Origin: Acidimicrobiia bacterium
Lineage (GTDB): Bacteria > Actinomycetota > Acidimicrobiia > Acidimicrobiales > Poriferisodalaceae
Assembly: GCA_026983855.1 (NCBI GenBank)
Contig: JALSTE010000620.1
Span: 1 to 8,777 of the forward strand
Direction: 5' to 3'
Length of the DNA: 8,777 nt
In this document: in pieces, positions 1 to 5,868 of the stretch
How the letters are laid out: every line of letters begins with the position of its first letter
How positions within the stretch are numbered: the first letter of the stretch is position 1
The notes under the pieces: model-generated
Database searches by the model: none
What the model saw: only the letters and a program-made list of their open reading frames with translations
Told to the model about the DNA's origin: nothing
Made by a program: the position numbers and the translations under genes

Positions 1-1
1 G

Positions 2-448
2 ACCGGGGACCTCTGGATAGGTGATGTCGGTCAGGATCACATCGAGGAGATAGACCGATTGAACGCCGGGCCCGACACGATCGTCGGGGGGCGGGGAGCC
101 AACCTGGGCTGGGGTGTCCTGGAGGGCGGGGAGGTCATCGGTGACCCCGGGGATCTGGTGTCCGAACCCATCCCCCCGGTGCACACCTACGATCACGACA
201 GCGGGGTCTCGGTGACGGGTGGTCGGGTGTACCACGGTTCCTCCGTGCCCGATCTCGAGGGGGTCTACCTGTTCGCCGACTTCGGGAGCGGCACCCTGTG
301 GGGCCTGCGTCCCGGACTCGGGGGCCGGGAGTTGTCGGTACTGGCCTCCGACGTCGGTTCGGTGGCCGGTTTCGGAGTCGACGGCGCCGGGGAGATGTAC
401 CTCCTCGATCTGGGCGGATCGGTGCTCAAGATCGTGGCCGCGGACTGA
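2..448 (+). CDS. PQQ-dependent sugar dehydrogenase-like protein (glucose/sorbosone dehydrogenase family), C-terminal part
   Basis: This is a 5'-truncated gene: the reading frame is open from base 2, and 148 residues are visible before the TGA at 446-448. The visible part opens with GDLWIGDVGQ followed by EEIDRL, then ANLGWG, a Pro-Pro-Val/His-Tyr segment, SVTGGRVYHG, and LEGVYLFADFGSG followed by LWGL. This order of blades is typical of the C-terminal half of the glucose/sorbosone dehydrogenase (GSDH) beta-propeller. Family members oxidise sugars or related polyols with PQQ, usually outside the cytoplasmic membrane, though many close homologues are uncharacterised and some may not bind PQQ. 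The catalytic His and most cofactor-binding residues would lie upstream of the window, so activity cannot be judged. The gene ends 16 bases from the end of the convergent DoxX gene, and no clear terminator hairpin fits between them. Confidence 0.85.
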   Translation, partial: TGDLWIGDVGQDHIEEIDRLNAGPDTIVGGRGANLGWGVLEGGEVIGDPGDLVSEPIPPVHTYDHDSGVSVTGGRVYHGSSVPDLEGVYLFADFGSGTLWGLRPGLGGRELSVLASDVGSVAGFGVDGAGEMYLLDLGGSVLKIVAAD

Positions 449-464
449 AGGACCGGGTACGCCC

Positions 465-1010
465 CTATCCGGCCGACCCATCCTCAGTGCGGTCCGGATT
501 GGTGAAGTAGATCCTCAGCATCAGAACCGCGGCCGCCACCCCGCCCCCGACGGAGATGAGCAGACCGGCCCAGCCGGTGAGGAACCAGTCGTAGATGTTG
601 TCCACCGACCACTCACCCGGTCCGGTGGTGGCCAGCACCGCGGCGACCGATCCCAACACGAAGGTGAACTCCCAACCGTTGCGGACGCTGAAGAAACCGT
701 TCCGACGGTGACCGACGTAGCCGGCCACGGTCATGACCCCGACCACGGCCATGGGACTCAGGGGGAAGAGAAACCCCAGCGCCACCGCCAGGCCCGCCCC
801 CATCTCGGTCCCGGCGGCGAGACGGGCGTGCAGGGCCCCGGGCCTCAGCCCCTCGGACTCGAACCACCCCGCCGTTCCGTCCAGACCGTTTCGGACCTTC
901 ACCCAGCCGTGGGCGGCCAGCAGGAGACCCAGCAATAGCCGCAGCAGCAACAGACCCAGGTTCAGATCGTCCAGGCTGTACACGTCCGATGCAAGCAGGG
1001 TGGCGGACAT
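465..1010 (-). CDS. DoxX family integral membrane protein
   Basis: The protein has 181 residues. Hydrophobic segments lie at about residues 17-34, 63-82, 86-100, 113-129 and 147-168. Features typical of DoxX-family proteins are the AAHGWVKV stretch at the end of the first helix, GTEMGAGLAVALG in the second, and a conserved Glu-Phe (NGWEF, 112-116) at the start of the fourth helix. The family takes its name from the DoxD/DoxX subunits of thiosulfate:quinone oxidoreductase. Most bacterial members have no assigned substrate, and some are linked to redox stress (for example with SodA and SseA in Mycobacterium). The ATG at 1008-1010 has a strong purine-rich site (AAGGGGGAA) a few bases upstream on the minus strand, which fixes the start. 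It is the last of three colinear minus-strand genes, 96 bases after the globin. A TAGGTT box in that gap could give it its own promoter. The family call is solid; the function is unknown. Confidence 0.85.
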   Translation of the reverse strand: MSATLLASDVYSLDDLNLGLLLLRLLLGLLLAAHGWVKVRNGLDGTAGWFESEGLRPGALHARLAAGTEMGAGLAVALGFLFPLSPMAVVGVMTVAGYVGHRRNGFFSVRNGWEFTFVLGSVAAVLATTGPGEWSVDNIYDWFLTGWAGLLISVGGGVAAAVLMLRIYFTNPDRTEDGSAG

Positions 1011-1055
1011 CGATTCCCCCTTCTACCTTCCCGCCCCGACGGTGGGGCTGGCCCG

Positions 1056-1061
1056 AACCTA
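1056..1061 (-). promoter_or_regulatory. Possible -10 box for the DoxX gene
   Basis: On the minus strand this hexamer reads TAGGTT, matching the TANNNT pattern of actinobacterial SigA-type -10 elements. It would start a transcript about 40 bases before the DoxX ATG. I see no good -35 at 16-18 bases upstream, so this is a weak call. Confidence 0.25.
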
Positions 1062-1106
1062 GCGTGACGGCCGGGACAAACCGGGACCCGACCCACACCC
1101 GACCGT

Positions 1107-1493
1107 TCAGGCGTTACGGAGATGGTCGGCGGCGCTGCGGAAATACGCCCGGACCTGCTCCTCCACCTCGGGTTCGAGGCCACCCTCCTCGAGAGCGGCG
1201 TTCATGTTGTTGAACCAGGCGTCGCGCTCGGCCTGACCGATCTCGAAGGGCACGTGCCTCATCCGCAACCGGGGGTGGCCCCGTTCCTCGCTGTAGGTGG
1301 CCGGCCCACCCCAGTACTGAATGAGGAAACCGGCCAGGTGGGCCTTGGGCGCCGTCAGGTCCTCGGGGTACATCGAACTGAGCAGTTCATCCTCGGCCAC
1401 CCGCTCGTAGAAGCGGTCCACCAGGTCGATGAACCACTGTTCGCCACCGACCAGTTCGTAGAGAGTTCCCATCGGTGCCCTTCTGGTGGTCAT
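1107..1493 (-). CDS. glbO: Group II truncated haemoglobin (trHbO / GlbO type)
   Basis: The protein has 128 residues and closely follows the actinobacterial trHbO pattern. The conserved VGG lies near the N-terminus. RFY places Tyr29 at position B10, MYPED places Tyr42 at CD1, and QYWGGP with TYSEERGHPRLRMRH leads to the proximal haem ligand His80 (F8). Trp93 falls at G8. By comparison with Mycobacterium tuberculosis trHbO, recalled from memory, these match Tyr23, Tyr36, His75 and Trp88, so all key haem-pocket residues are present. Such globins bind O2 very tightly and are proposed to act in redox chemistry, peroxide or NO handling, or O2 delivery to the respiratory chain. The start is ambiguous. 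The ATG at 1491-1493 has a GAGG 8 bases upstream. An in-frame ATG at residue 8 (1470-1472) has AGAAGG 6 bases upstream and matches the family's usual N-terminus better, giving 121 residues. The gene lies 117 bases downstream of the GNAT gene, with the 33-base repeat between them. Confidence 0.93.
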   Translation of the reverse strand: MTTRRAPMGTLYELVGGEQWFIDLVDRFYERVAEDELLSSMYPEDLTAPKAHLAGFLIQYWGGPATYSEERGHPRLRMRHVPFEIGQAERDAWFNNMNAALEEGGLEPEVEEQVRAYFRSAADHLRNA

Positions 1494-1530
1494 CAGTCCA
1501 TCCTCTCAGCCCACCGCCGCGCTCCCCGCA

Positions 1531-1619
1531 TCATCGGCCCACGCTCACAACCCGAACCACCCCTCATCGGCCCACGCTCACAACCCGAACCACCCCTCAT
1601 CGGCCCACGCTCACAACCC
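1531..1619. repeat. Perfect 33-base tandem repeat, about 2.7 copies, between GNAT and globin genes
   Basis: Copy 1 (1531-1563) and copy 2 (1564-1596) are identical base for base. Copy 3 is partial (1597-1619, 23 bases, also identical). On the plus strand the unit starts TCATCGGCCCACGCTCACAA and ends CGAACCACCCC. The partial copy overlaps the end of the GNAT gene: minus-strand bases 1619-1611 encode the last two residues and the TGA stop (GGG TTG TGA). Each further copy therefore carries the same 'Gly-Leu-stop' in the same frame, because 33 is a multiple of three. This looks like tandem duplication outward from the 3' end of the gene. There are no variable spacers, so it is not CRISPR. Whether it has a function is unknown. 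Confidence 0.95.
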
Positions 1620-2045
1620 ATAGCGGTAGACATTGGTCTCCCGGGGTTCGAATCCGATCCGGCGGTAGAGGCGGTTGGCCGCCTCCCGGGAGGGCCGCGA
1701 GGTGAGATCAACGGTACGGGCCCCCAGATCCGCCGCCAGCTCCAGGGCCCGCCGATTCAAGATCTCTCCCACACCCCGACCCCTGGCGGCGGAATCCACC
1801 ACCACATCCTCGATCCAGGCCCTCACCCCGGTGGGTATCTCGAACACCACGAGGGTGAGTGATCCCACGATCCGGTCCCCATCGCGGGCCACCAGCAGGT
1901 GACAGGCCTCGGAGGCGATCAGGCGATCGAGGGCCCCGGCGTCGGGGGGAGGCGAGGACCTCGAGAGCTGGGGGATGAGCTCGGCGAACGCCTCCACCAG
2001 TTCGGGGGTCACCATCTCGCACTCCTCGATGGTGATCTCCGCCAC
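1611..2045 (-). CDS. GNAT family N-acetyltransferase
   Basis: From the GTG at 2043-2045 the protein has 144 residues, normal for a single-domain GNAT. Visible hallmarks are strand beta4 (WIEDVVVD, about 77-84), the acetyl-CoA pyrophosphate-binding motif A with Arg88-Gly-Arg-Gly-Val-Gly93 (RGRGVG), the following helix (LNRRALELAADLG), and the C-terminal NRLYRRIGF with Tyr127. It should transfer an acetyl group from acetyl-CoA to an amine; the substrate cannot be read from sequence. I prefer the GTG because GAGG lies 6 bases upstream and the product then starts at AEITIEE, a usual GNAT beginning. The ATG at 2064-2066 adds seven residues but lacks a clear ribosome binding site. Extending further to 2273 would run across the control region into the divergent PAC2 gene, with low-complexity sequence, so that is rejected. 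It is the first gene of the minus-strand GNAT-globin-DoxX series, and its stop lies within the 33-base repeat. Confidence 0.85.
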   Translation of the reverse strand: MAEITIEECEMVTPELVEAFAELIPQLSRSSPPPDAGALDRLIASEACHLLVARDGDRIVGSLTLVVFEIPTGVRAWIEDVVVDSAARGRGVGEILNRRALELAADLGARTVDLTSRPSREAANRLYRRIGFEPRETNVYRYGL

Positions 2046-2068
2046 CGGGCACCTCACTTTCCTCATAC

Positions 2069-2096
2069 CCCACGGCCGGGGCCCCGGTGCCGTGGG
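2069..2096. repeat. Inverted repeat in the GNAT/PAC2 divergent region
   Basis: Arms CCCACGGC (2069-2076) and GCCGTGGG (2089-2096) are perfect reverse complements, separated by 12 bases. The centre holds a 12-base palindrome, CCGGGGCCCCGG (2076-2087). It may be an operator for a dimeric regulator, or a hairpin in the 5' leader of the GNAT transcript, where it sits 23 bases before the preferred GTG. GC palindromes are common in such sequence, but 8-base perfect arms placed exactly between divergent genes are somewhat more than background. Confidence 0.5.
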
Positions 2097-2121
2097 ACGG
2101 ACCGGACTCGGGGCGTCCCCG

Positions 2122-2127
2122 ATGTTA
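2122..2127 (-). promoter_or_regulatory. Possible -10 box for the GNAT operon
   Basis: The minus strand reads TAACAT, which fits TANNNT and is one of very few A/T-rich spots in this gap. Transcription would start near 2115 and run through the inverted repeat into the GNAT gene. No convincing -35 is visible. Confidence 0.25.
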
Positions 2128-2166
2128 GGCCCGGCCGCGGGGTCACGGGCGCCCCGGGGATACCGA

Positions 2167-2172
2167 TAGGTT
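2167..2172 (+). promoter_or_regulatory. Candidate -10 box giving a leaderless PAC2 transcript
   Basis: TAGGTT ends exactly 6 bases before the PAC2 ATG (2179), so the predicted transcription start would fall on the A of the start codon. The only Shine-Dalgarno candidate is a weak AGG within this same box. Leaderless genes with TANNNT at this spacing are frequent in actinobacteria. No clear -35 is seen. Confidence 0.45.
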
Positions 2173-2178
2173 GCTGCC

Positions 2179-3057
2179 ATGGACCACGTCGTGTGGAATG
2201 ACCGTCCCCAACTGGTCGAACCGACGCTGATCGCCGCCTTCTCCGGTTGGAACGACGCCGGTGACGCAGCCACCGTGGCCGTCCGCTACCTGTCCCGGCG
2301 TTTCGAGTCCCGGGAGTTCGCGAGCATCGATCCCGAGTCGTTCTTCGACTTCTCCATACAGCGCCCGGTCCTGCGACTCGGTCCCGACGGCCGCCGAGAG
2401 CTCGAATGGCCCGGCAACGGGTTCTCCCACCTGAATCTGGACGACGGCCGCGATGTGATCATCCTGACCGGGACCGAACCACGACTCCGTTGGCGAACCT
2501 TCACCGAGGCGGTTCTCGAGGTGATCGAATCGATGGGAGTGGTCAGGGTGGTCACACTCGGGGCCCTGCTCAGCGAGGTTCATCACCTGGATCCGGTACC
2601 GGTCATAGGGAGTGCGGCCGGATCCGACATGCTCAGCGAGATGGACCTTCAACCCTCGAGATATCAGGGGCCGACCGGCATAGTCGGGGTTCTGCAGATG
2701 GCCCTGGCCCGGGCCGGGGTTCCCGCCGCCTCGCTGTGGGCGTCGGTCCCGAACTACGTGGCCTCGTCACCCTCGCCCAAGGCGGCCCTGGCCCTGGTCA
2801 GTCGGCTCACCGATCTCCTCGACCTCTCCCTGGCCGCCACCGACCTTCAGATCGCCGCCGTCGAGTACGAGCGCCAGGTCGAGGCCCTCGTGGCCGAGGA
2901 TCCCGAACTGGCCGAATTCGCGGCTGAACTGCGGGCCCTCGGCTCCCCGGTGCCCGATTCGGACCATCCGGCCGGGTCTCCCGAACTGGTGGACACCGAC
3001 CCCGGAGAACTGATAGCCGAACTGGAGAGGTACCTGGAGCAGAACGGGGACGACTGA
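2179..3057 (+). CDS. PAC2 family protein (proteasome assembly chaperone 2-like)
   Basis: The protein has 292 residues, the usual size of the actinobacterial PAC2 group. Conserved blocks in order are FSGWNDAGDAAT (21-32), the DPE..FDF segment (51-57) followed by QRP, GTEPRLRWRTF (98-108), GALLSEVHHLDPVPV (128-142), YQGPTGIVGVLQ (162-173), and LWASVPNYVASSPSPKAALA (186-205). The C-terminal third is helical and acidic (about 208-290). Eukaryotic PAC2 helps assemble 20S proteasome alpha rings. Actinobacterial homologues are widespread, including in genomes without an obvious assembly need, and their role is not settled. No proteasome gene is in this window. The ATG at 2179 is chosen because it immediately follows a TANNNT box and the conserved domain starts soon after. 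It is transcribed divergently from the GNAT gene and converges on the NUDIX gene, 69 bases apart. Confidence 0.9.
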   Translation: MDHVVWNDRPQLVEPTLIAAFSGWNDAGDAATVAVRYLSRRFESREFASIDPESFFDFSIQRPVLRLGPDGRRELEWPGNGFSHLNLDDGRDVIILTGTEPRLRWRTFTEAVLEVIESMGVVRVVTLGALLSEVHHLDPVPVIGSAAGSDMLSEMDLQPSRYQGPTGIVGVLQMALARAGVPAASLWASVPNYVASSPSPKAALALVSRLTDLLDLSLAATDLQIAAVEYERQVEALVAEDPELAEFAAELRALGSPVPDSDHPAGSPELVDTDPGELIAELERYLEQNGDD

Positions 3058-3126
3058 CCCCGCAGGGTCCGCGGGCTCCGCGTCCGTCGCCCTTCCACGA
3101 CATCCATCGGTCTCTCCCCACCGGGC

Positions 3127-3897
3127 CTACGACCACGGAGTCCGCCGCGGGGGATCGAACAGCACCGGAACCTCCTCCCCGGCGATGGCGGCGAAGGCCT
3201 GGTCCACCCATACCTCCTCCAGGGCGAAGGGCCGGGGTAGATCCCCCCGGTCGAACCACCCGAGATCCGTAACCTCCAGGGGGTGGGGCCGAAGTTCACC
3301 CCCGAGAAGCCGGCAGTGGAACACCAGGCTGTACATGGGTATCCGGGTGAACCCGTGCCGGGTCCCATCGATCAGGGCGATCAGGCGGATCGGCTCGCAC
3401 CGGATCCCGGTCTCCTCGAACACCTCTTTTTGGACCACCTCCGCCGCCGAGTAGCCGACATCGGCCCACCCCGTCGGGTACAACCAGACCCCACGGTCCG
3501 AACGCTTGATCAGCAGCATCCGCCCCTCGTCGTCACCGACCACAGCCGCCACCGCCACCTTGGGGGTCACATAGCCCCGGGTTCCGGGCCCCACGCTCGC
3601 CATCCATTCGGCCGCCAGGGCCGCGGTGTCGATGTCGCCGACCACGGCCCCCTTCATCTCGGCCGCTATACGCAGGATCTCCTCGAACCTCTCCTCCTCG
3701 TAGAGGGACTCGGTGAATCCCAACCCGGTGCGGGCGATGGCCGAGAGACTCTCGGCCCATTCCAGGAGTTGACGGGCGGGGATGCGGTCCACGTCGGGCA
3801 CGCTATCGAGCCCCCCGGATCGGGGGTAGCCGACACGGGCGGGGGCCGTCGGAACGTCCCCGTCGGGCCCGGGTGCGTCGGCATTCGGAATCCTCAC
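3127..3897 (-). CDS. NUDIX hydrolase with N-terminal NUDIX_N-type domain
   Basis: The protein has 256 residues. Residues about 40-100 (ARQLLEWAESL through RIAAEMKG) form the helical region found before the Nudix fold in YjhB-like hydrolases. The Nudix fold follows from about 108 to 225. The Nudix box runs from Gly143 to Ile165 and contains the catalytic core KEVFEETGI (157-165), with metal-binding Glu158, Glu161 and Glu162. It departs from the GX5EX7REUXEEXGU consensus in two places: Tyr149 replaces the first Glu, and Lys157 replaces Arg. Nudix enzymes cleave nucleoside diphosphates linked to another group X; the substrate here is unknown. Translation starts at a GTG (3895-3897) that overlaps the TGA of the upstream acyl-CoA dehydrogenase as GTGA. 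No separate ribosome site is evident, which suggests coupling. The first 30 or so residues are low in complexity, so a later in-frame GTG (for example residue 33) remains possible. Confidence 0.88.
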   Translation of the reverse strand: MRIPNADAPGPDGDVPTAPARVGYPRSGGLDSVPDVDRIPARQLLEWAESLSAIARTGLGFTESLYEEERFEEILRIAAEMKGAVVGDIDTAALAAEWMASVGPGTRGYVTPKVAVAAVVGDDEGRMLLIKRSDRGVWLYPTGWADVGYSAAEVVQKEVFEETGIRCEPIRLIALIDGTRHGFTRIPMYSLVFHCRLLGGELRPHPLEVTDLGWFDRGDLPRPFALEEVWVDQAFAAIAGEEVPVLFDPPRRTPWS

Positions 3898-5687
3898 AGA
3901 CGGGCGGCGTCGATTCCGAACACCACCCGGTCGGCCGTGCGCACCCGGGGGGCCAGGCCGCGGACCCGGGGGAGGATCTCCTCGCAGTAGAAGGCGGCGG
4001 AGACGAGCTTGTCGGCCAGGAAGTCCCCGTCCCCGACCCCATCCGCCATCAGCCGTTGGGCCACCAGGGCCGACCGGGCCATGTAGAAGCCACCCACGAG
4101 GGTCCCCAGCATCTCCATGAAGGCCACCGAACCGATCCCGACCTGAACCGGATCATCGTCCAGGCGGGCCCTGACCCAGTCGATCTCGGGTTGTACGACC
4201 GCCACGGCATCGGCCAGGGACCTCTCCATCACCCTCAGCTCACCGGCCCCCAGATCCGATACCAGGGAGGAGATCGACTCCATGAGCTCGTCGAGGGTGT
4301 GTCCACCGTCCAGGTTCACCTTCCTGAAGGCCAGATCCAGGGCCTGAATACCGTTCGTCCCCTCATAGATCGGGGCTATCCGTGAGTCCCGCCAGTGGCG
4401 GGCGACACCGGTCTCCTCGATGTAGCCCGCCCCCCCGTGCACCTGGATGGCCAGGGACGATAGGTCCACGCCGAGATCGGTTCCCCATCCCTTGGAGATG
4501 GGCGTCAACAGGGCGCTGAGGTCGGAGAAGCGTCTCCTCTCCCCAGGGTCGGGGTGCACCCGGGCCCAGTCCATGGCCACCGCGTTGGCGTACATGACGC
4601 AGCGCATGGCCTCGATCTGGGACCTCATGGTCATCAGCATGCGACGGACATCACCGTGGTCCACGATCGGCGAGGTACCGCCCTGGGTGGGGTCGGAGCC
4701 CAGGGCCCTGCCCTGATGTCTCTCCAGGGCGTAGTCGCGGGCGAGTTGATACGACCTCTCGGCCACGCCCAGTCCCTGCAGGCCGATAGAGAGTCGGGCA
4801 CTGTTCATCATCGTGAACATGTACCTCATACCCTGGTTGACCTCCCCGATGAGGTAGCCGACCGCCCCATCGCCCTCACCGAAGGCCATCACACAGGTGG
4901 GACTGGCGTGGATCCCCAGCTTGTGCTCCAGGGAGACCACCGATACGTCATTGCGTGCCCCGGGTCTCCCTTCCTCGTCCAGGAGGAACTTGGGGACGAT
5001 GAAGCAGGAGATCCCCCGGGTGCCCGGGGGGGCGCCGGGGGTACGGGCCAGGACGAGATGAACGATGTTCTCCGCCATCTCGTGGTCGCCGTAGGTGATG
5101 AAGATCTTGGTGCCCCGGATCCGCCAGGTGCCGTCACCGGCCGGCTCGGCCCTGGTGGTCATGGCCCCGAGATCGGAACCGGCCTGGGGTTCGGTGAGGT
5201 TCATCGTGCCGGTCCACTCCCCCGACACGAGGGGCCTCAGCCAGGTCTCCTTCTGCTCCTCATCCGCGTGGCGGTCCAGTAGTTCCACCGCGCTCTGGGT
5301 GAGGATCGGACACAGTCCGAATCCCATGTTGGCGGTGGTCATGAGTTCCTGGACCGCCAGACCCACGACCCAGGGCAGGCCACCCCCGTCGTAGTCGGGA
5401 TCGAAGGAGATGCTGTTCCACCCCGCTGCGACGAACCGCTCATAGGCCCCGGCGAAGCCGGTCGGGGTGATCACCCGCCCGCCCTCGAGGCGGGACCCCT
5501 CCCGGTCACCCACCTCGTCCAGGGGCTCGAGTTGCTCGGCCATGAACCGACCGGCCTCGGCCAGCAGAGCACCGACCGTGTCACCGTCCACGTGCTCGAA
5601 CTCGGGACGCCCCAGGAGCCCGTCCAAACCGACCACGTGCTCCAGAACGAACATCATGTCGGCAACCGGTGGTCTGAACTCGCTCAC
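3894..5687 (-). CDS. Acyl-CoA dehydrogenase, long FadE5/DmdC-type
   Basis: The protein has 597 residues, longer than the usual ~380-residue acyl-CoA dehydrogenase because of an N-terminal extension and a C-terminal helical domain (ACDH_C type). The start, with PVADMMFVLEHVVG (7-20), is characteristic of this subfamily. The FAD/acyl-CoA region carries TMNLTEPQAGSDLGAMTT (161-178). The hallmark QVHGGAGYIEE lies at 415-425, and IAPIYEGTNGIQALDL follows with Glu442 at the position of the catalytic base of medium-chain enzymes (Glu376). The enzyme should form the 2,3-double bond of an acyl-CoA using FAD and pass electrons to ETF. Annotation pipelines often call this subfamily 3-methylmercaptopropionyl-CoA dehydrogenase (DmdC), but the same architecture covers fatty acyl-CoA enzymes such as mycobacterial FadE5, so the substrate is open. 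The start is a GTG (5685-5687) with AGGAGG 5 bases upstream. It is the first gene of a two-gene unit with the overlapping NUDIX gene. Confidence 0.95.
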   Translation of the reverse strand: MSEFRPPVADMMFVLEHVVGLDGLLGRPEFEHVDGDTVGALLAEAGRFMAEQLEPLDEVGDREGSRLEGGRVITPTGFAGAYERFVAAGWNSISFDPDYDGGGLPWVVGLAVQELMTTANMGFGLCPILTQSAVELLDRHADEEQKETWLRPLVSGEWTGTMNLTEPQAGSDLGAMTTRAEPAGDGTWRIRGTKIFITYGDHEMAENIVHLVLARTPGAPPGTRGISCFIVPKFLLDEEGRPGARNDVSVVSLEHKLGIHASPTCVMAFGEGDGAVGYLIGEVNQGMRYMFTMMNSARLSIGLQGLGVAERSYQLARDYALERHQGRALGSDPTQGGTSPIVDHGDVRRMLMTMRSQIEAMRCVMYANAVAMDWARVHPDPGERRRFSDLSALLTPISKGWGTDLGVDLSSLAIQVHGGAGYIEETGVARHWRDSRIAPIYEGTNGIQALDLAFRKVNLDGGHTLDELMESISSLVSDLGAGELRVMERSLADAVAVVQPEIDWVRARLDDDPVQVGIGSVAFMEMLGTLVGGFYMARSALVAQRLMADGVGDGDFLADKLVSAAFYCEEILPRVRGLAPRVRTADRVVFGIDAARL

Positions 5688-5692
5688 CTGAT

Positions 5693-5698
5693 CCTCCT
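5693..5698 (-). promoter_or_regulatory. Ribosome binding site deciding the GTG start of the acyl-CoA dehydrogenase
   Basis: The minus strand reads AGGAGG with 5 bases before the GTG at 5687-5685. It is the clearest ribosome site on the minus strand in the window and fixes the start at GTG. Confidence 0.85.
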
Positions 5699-5760
5699 CG
5701 ATCGGCGGGACCGGTTGTCCACGGCATCATGGGCTCGAGGTCCCGGTCCAGGACTGATTC

Positions 5761-5766
5761 AGCCTA
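5761..5766 (-). promoter_or_regulatory. Possible -10 box for the dehydrogenase-NUDIX operon
   Basis: The minus strand reads TAGGCT within the A/T-richest part of the 181-base divergent gap (5688-5868). Transcription would start near 5754, giving a leader of about 66 bases. The -35 region is CCCGGG-like and unconvincing. The gap also holds a short GACCC/GGGTC inverted repeat at 5825-5837. I could not place a promoter for the plus-strand gene. Confidence 0.3.
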
Positions 5767-5868
5767 ATTCTCCCCCGTGATGTCCCGGGCCGGCGCCGTT
5801 GAACCCTCTGATCCTGAACGTCCCGACCCCTTGGGTCATCATGTAGCCACCACGACAGGAGAACCGAC

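Noticed and set aside
1531..1619. CRISPR-like repeat array
   Set aside because: The 33-base units abut directly with no variable spacers, and no cas gene is nearby.
1493..1711. 72-residue minus-strand frame with GCERGPMRGGS repeats
   Set aside because: Its repeats are only the translation of the tandem DNA repeat in another frame; it overlaps the GNAT gene and has no supporting ribosome site or recognisable domain.
1122..1862. 246-residue plus-strand frame across globin, repeat and GNAT
   Set aside because: It runs antisense through two recognised genes and carries the tandem repeat as a peptide repeat; no independent support.
2046..2273. N-terminal extension of the GNAT protein to an upstream start at 2273
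   Set aside because: It would cross the inverted repeat and run into the divergent PAC2 coding region; the added residues are low-complexity and not part of a GNAT fold.
3059..3075. Hairpin CCCGC/GCGGG as a terminator after PAC2
   Set aside because: Only five base pairs with a seven-base loop and no T-run; common by chance in sequence this rich in GC.
4554..5282. 242-residue plus-strand frame inside the acyl-CoA dehydrogenase
   Set aside because: Antisense shadow of a highly conserved enzyme; His/Gly-rich with no recognisable motif.
5825..5837. GACCC/GGGTC inverted repeat as an operator before the small membrane protein
   Set aside because: Five-base arms are too short to separate from background without conservation data.
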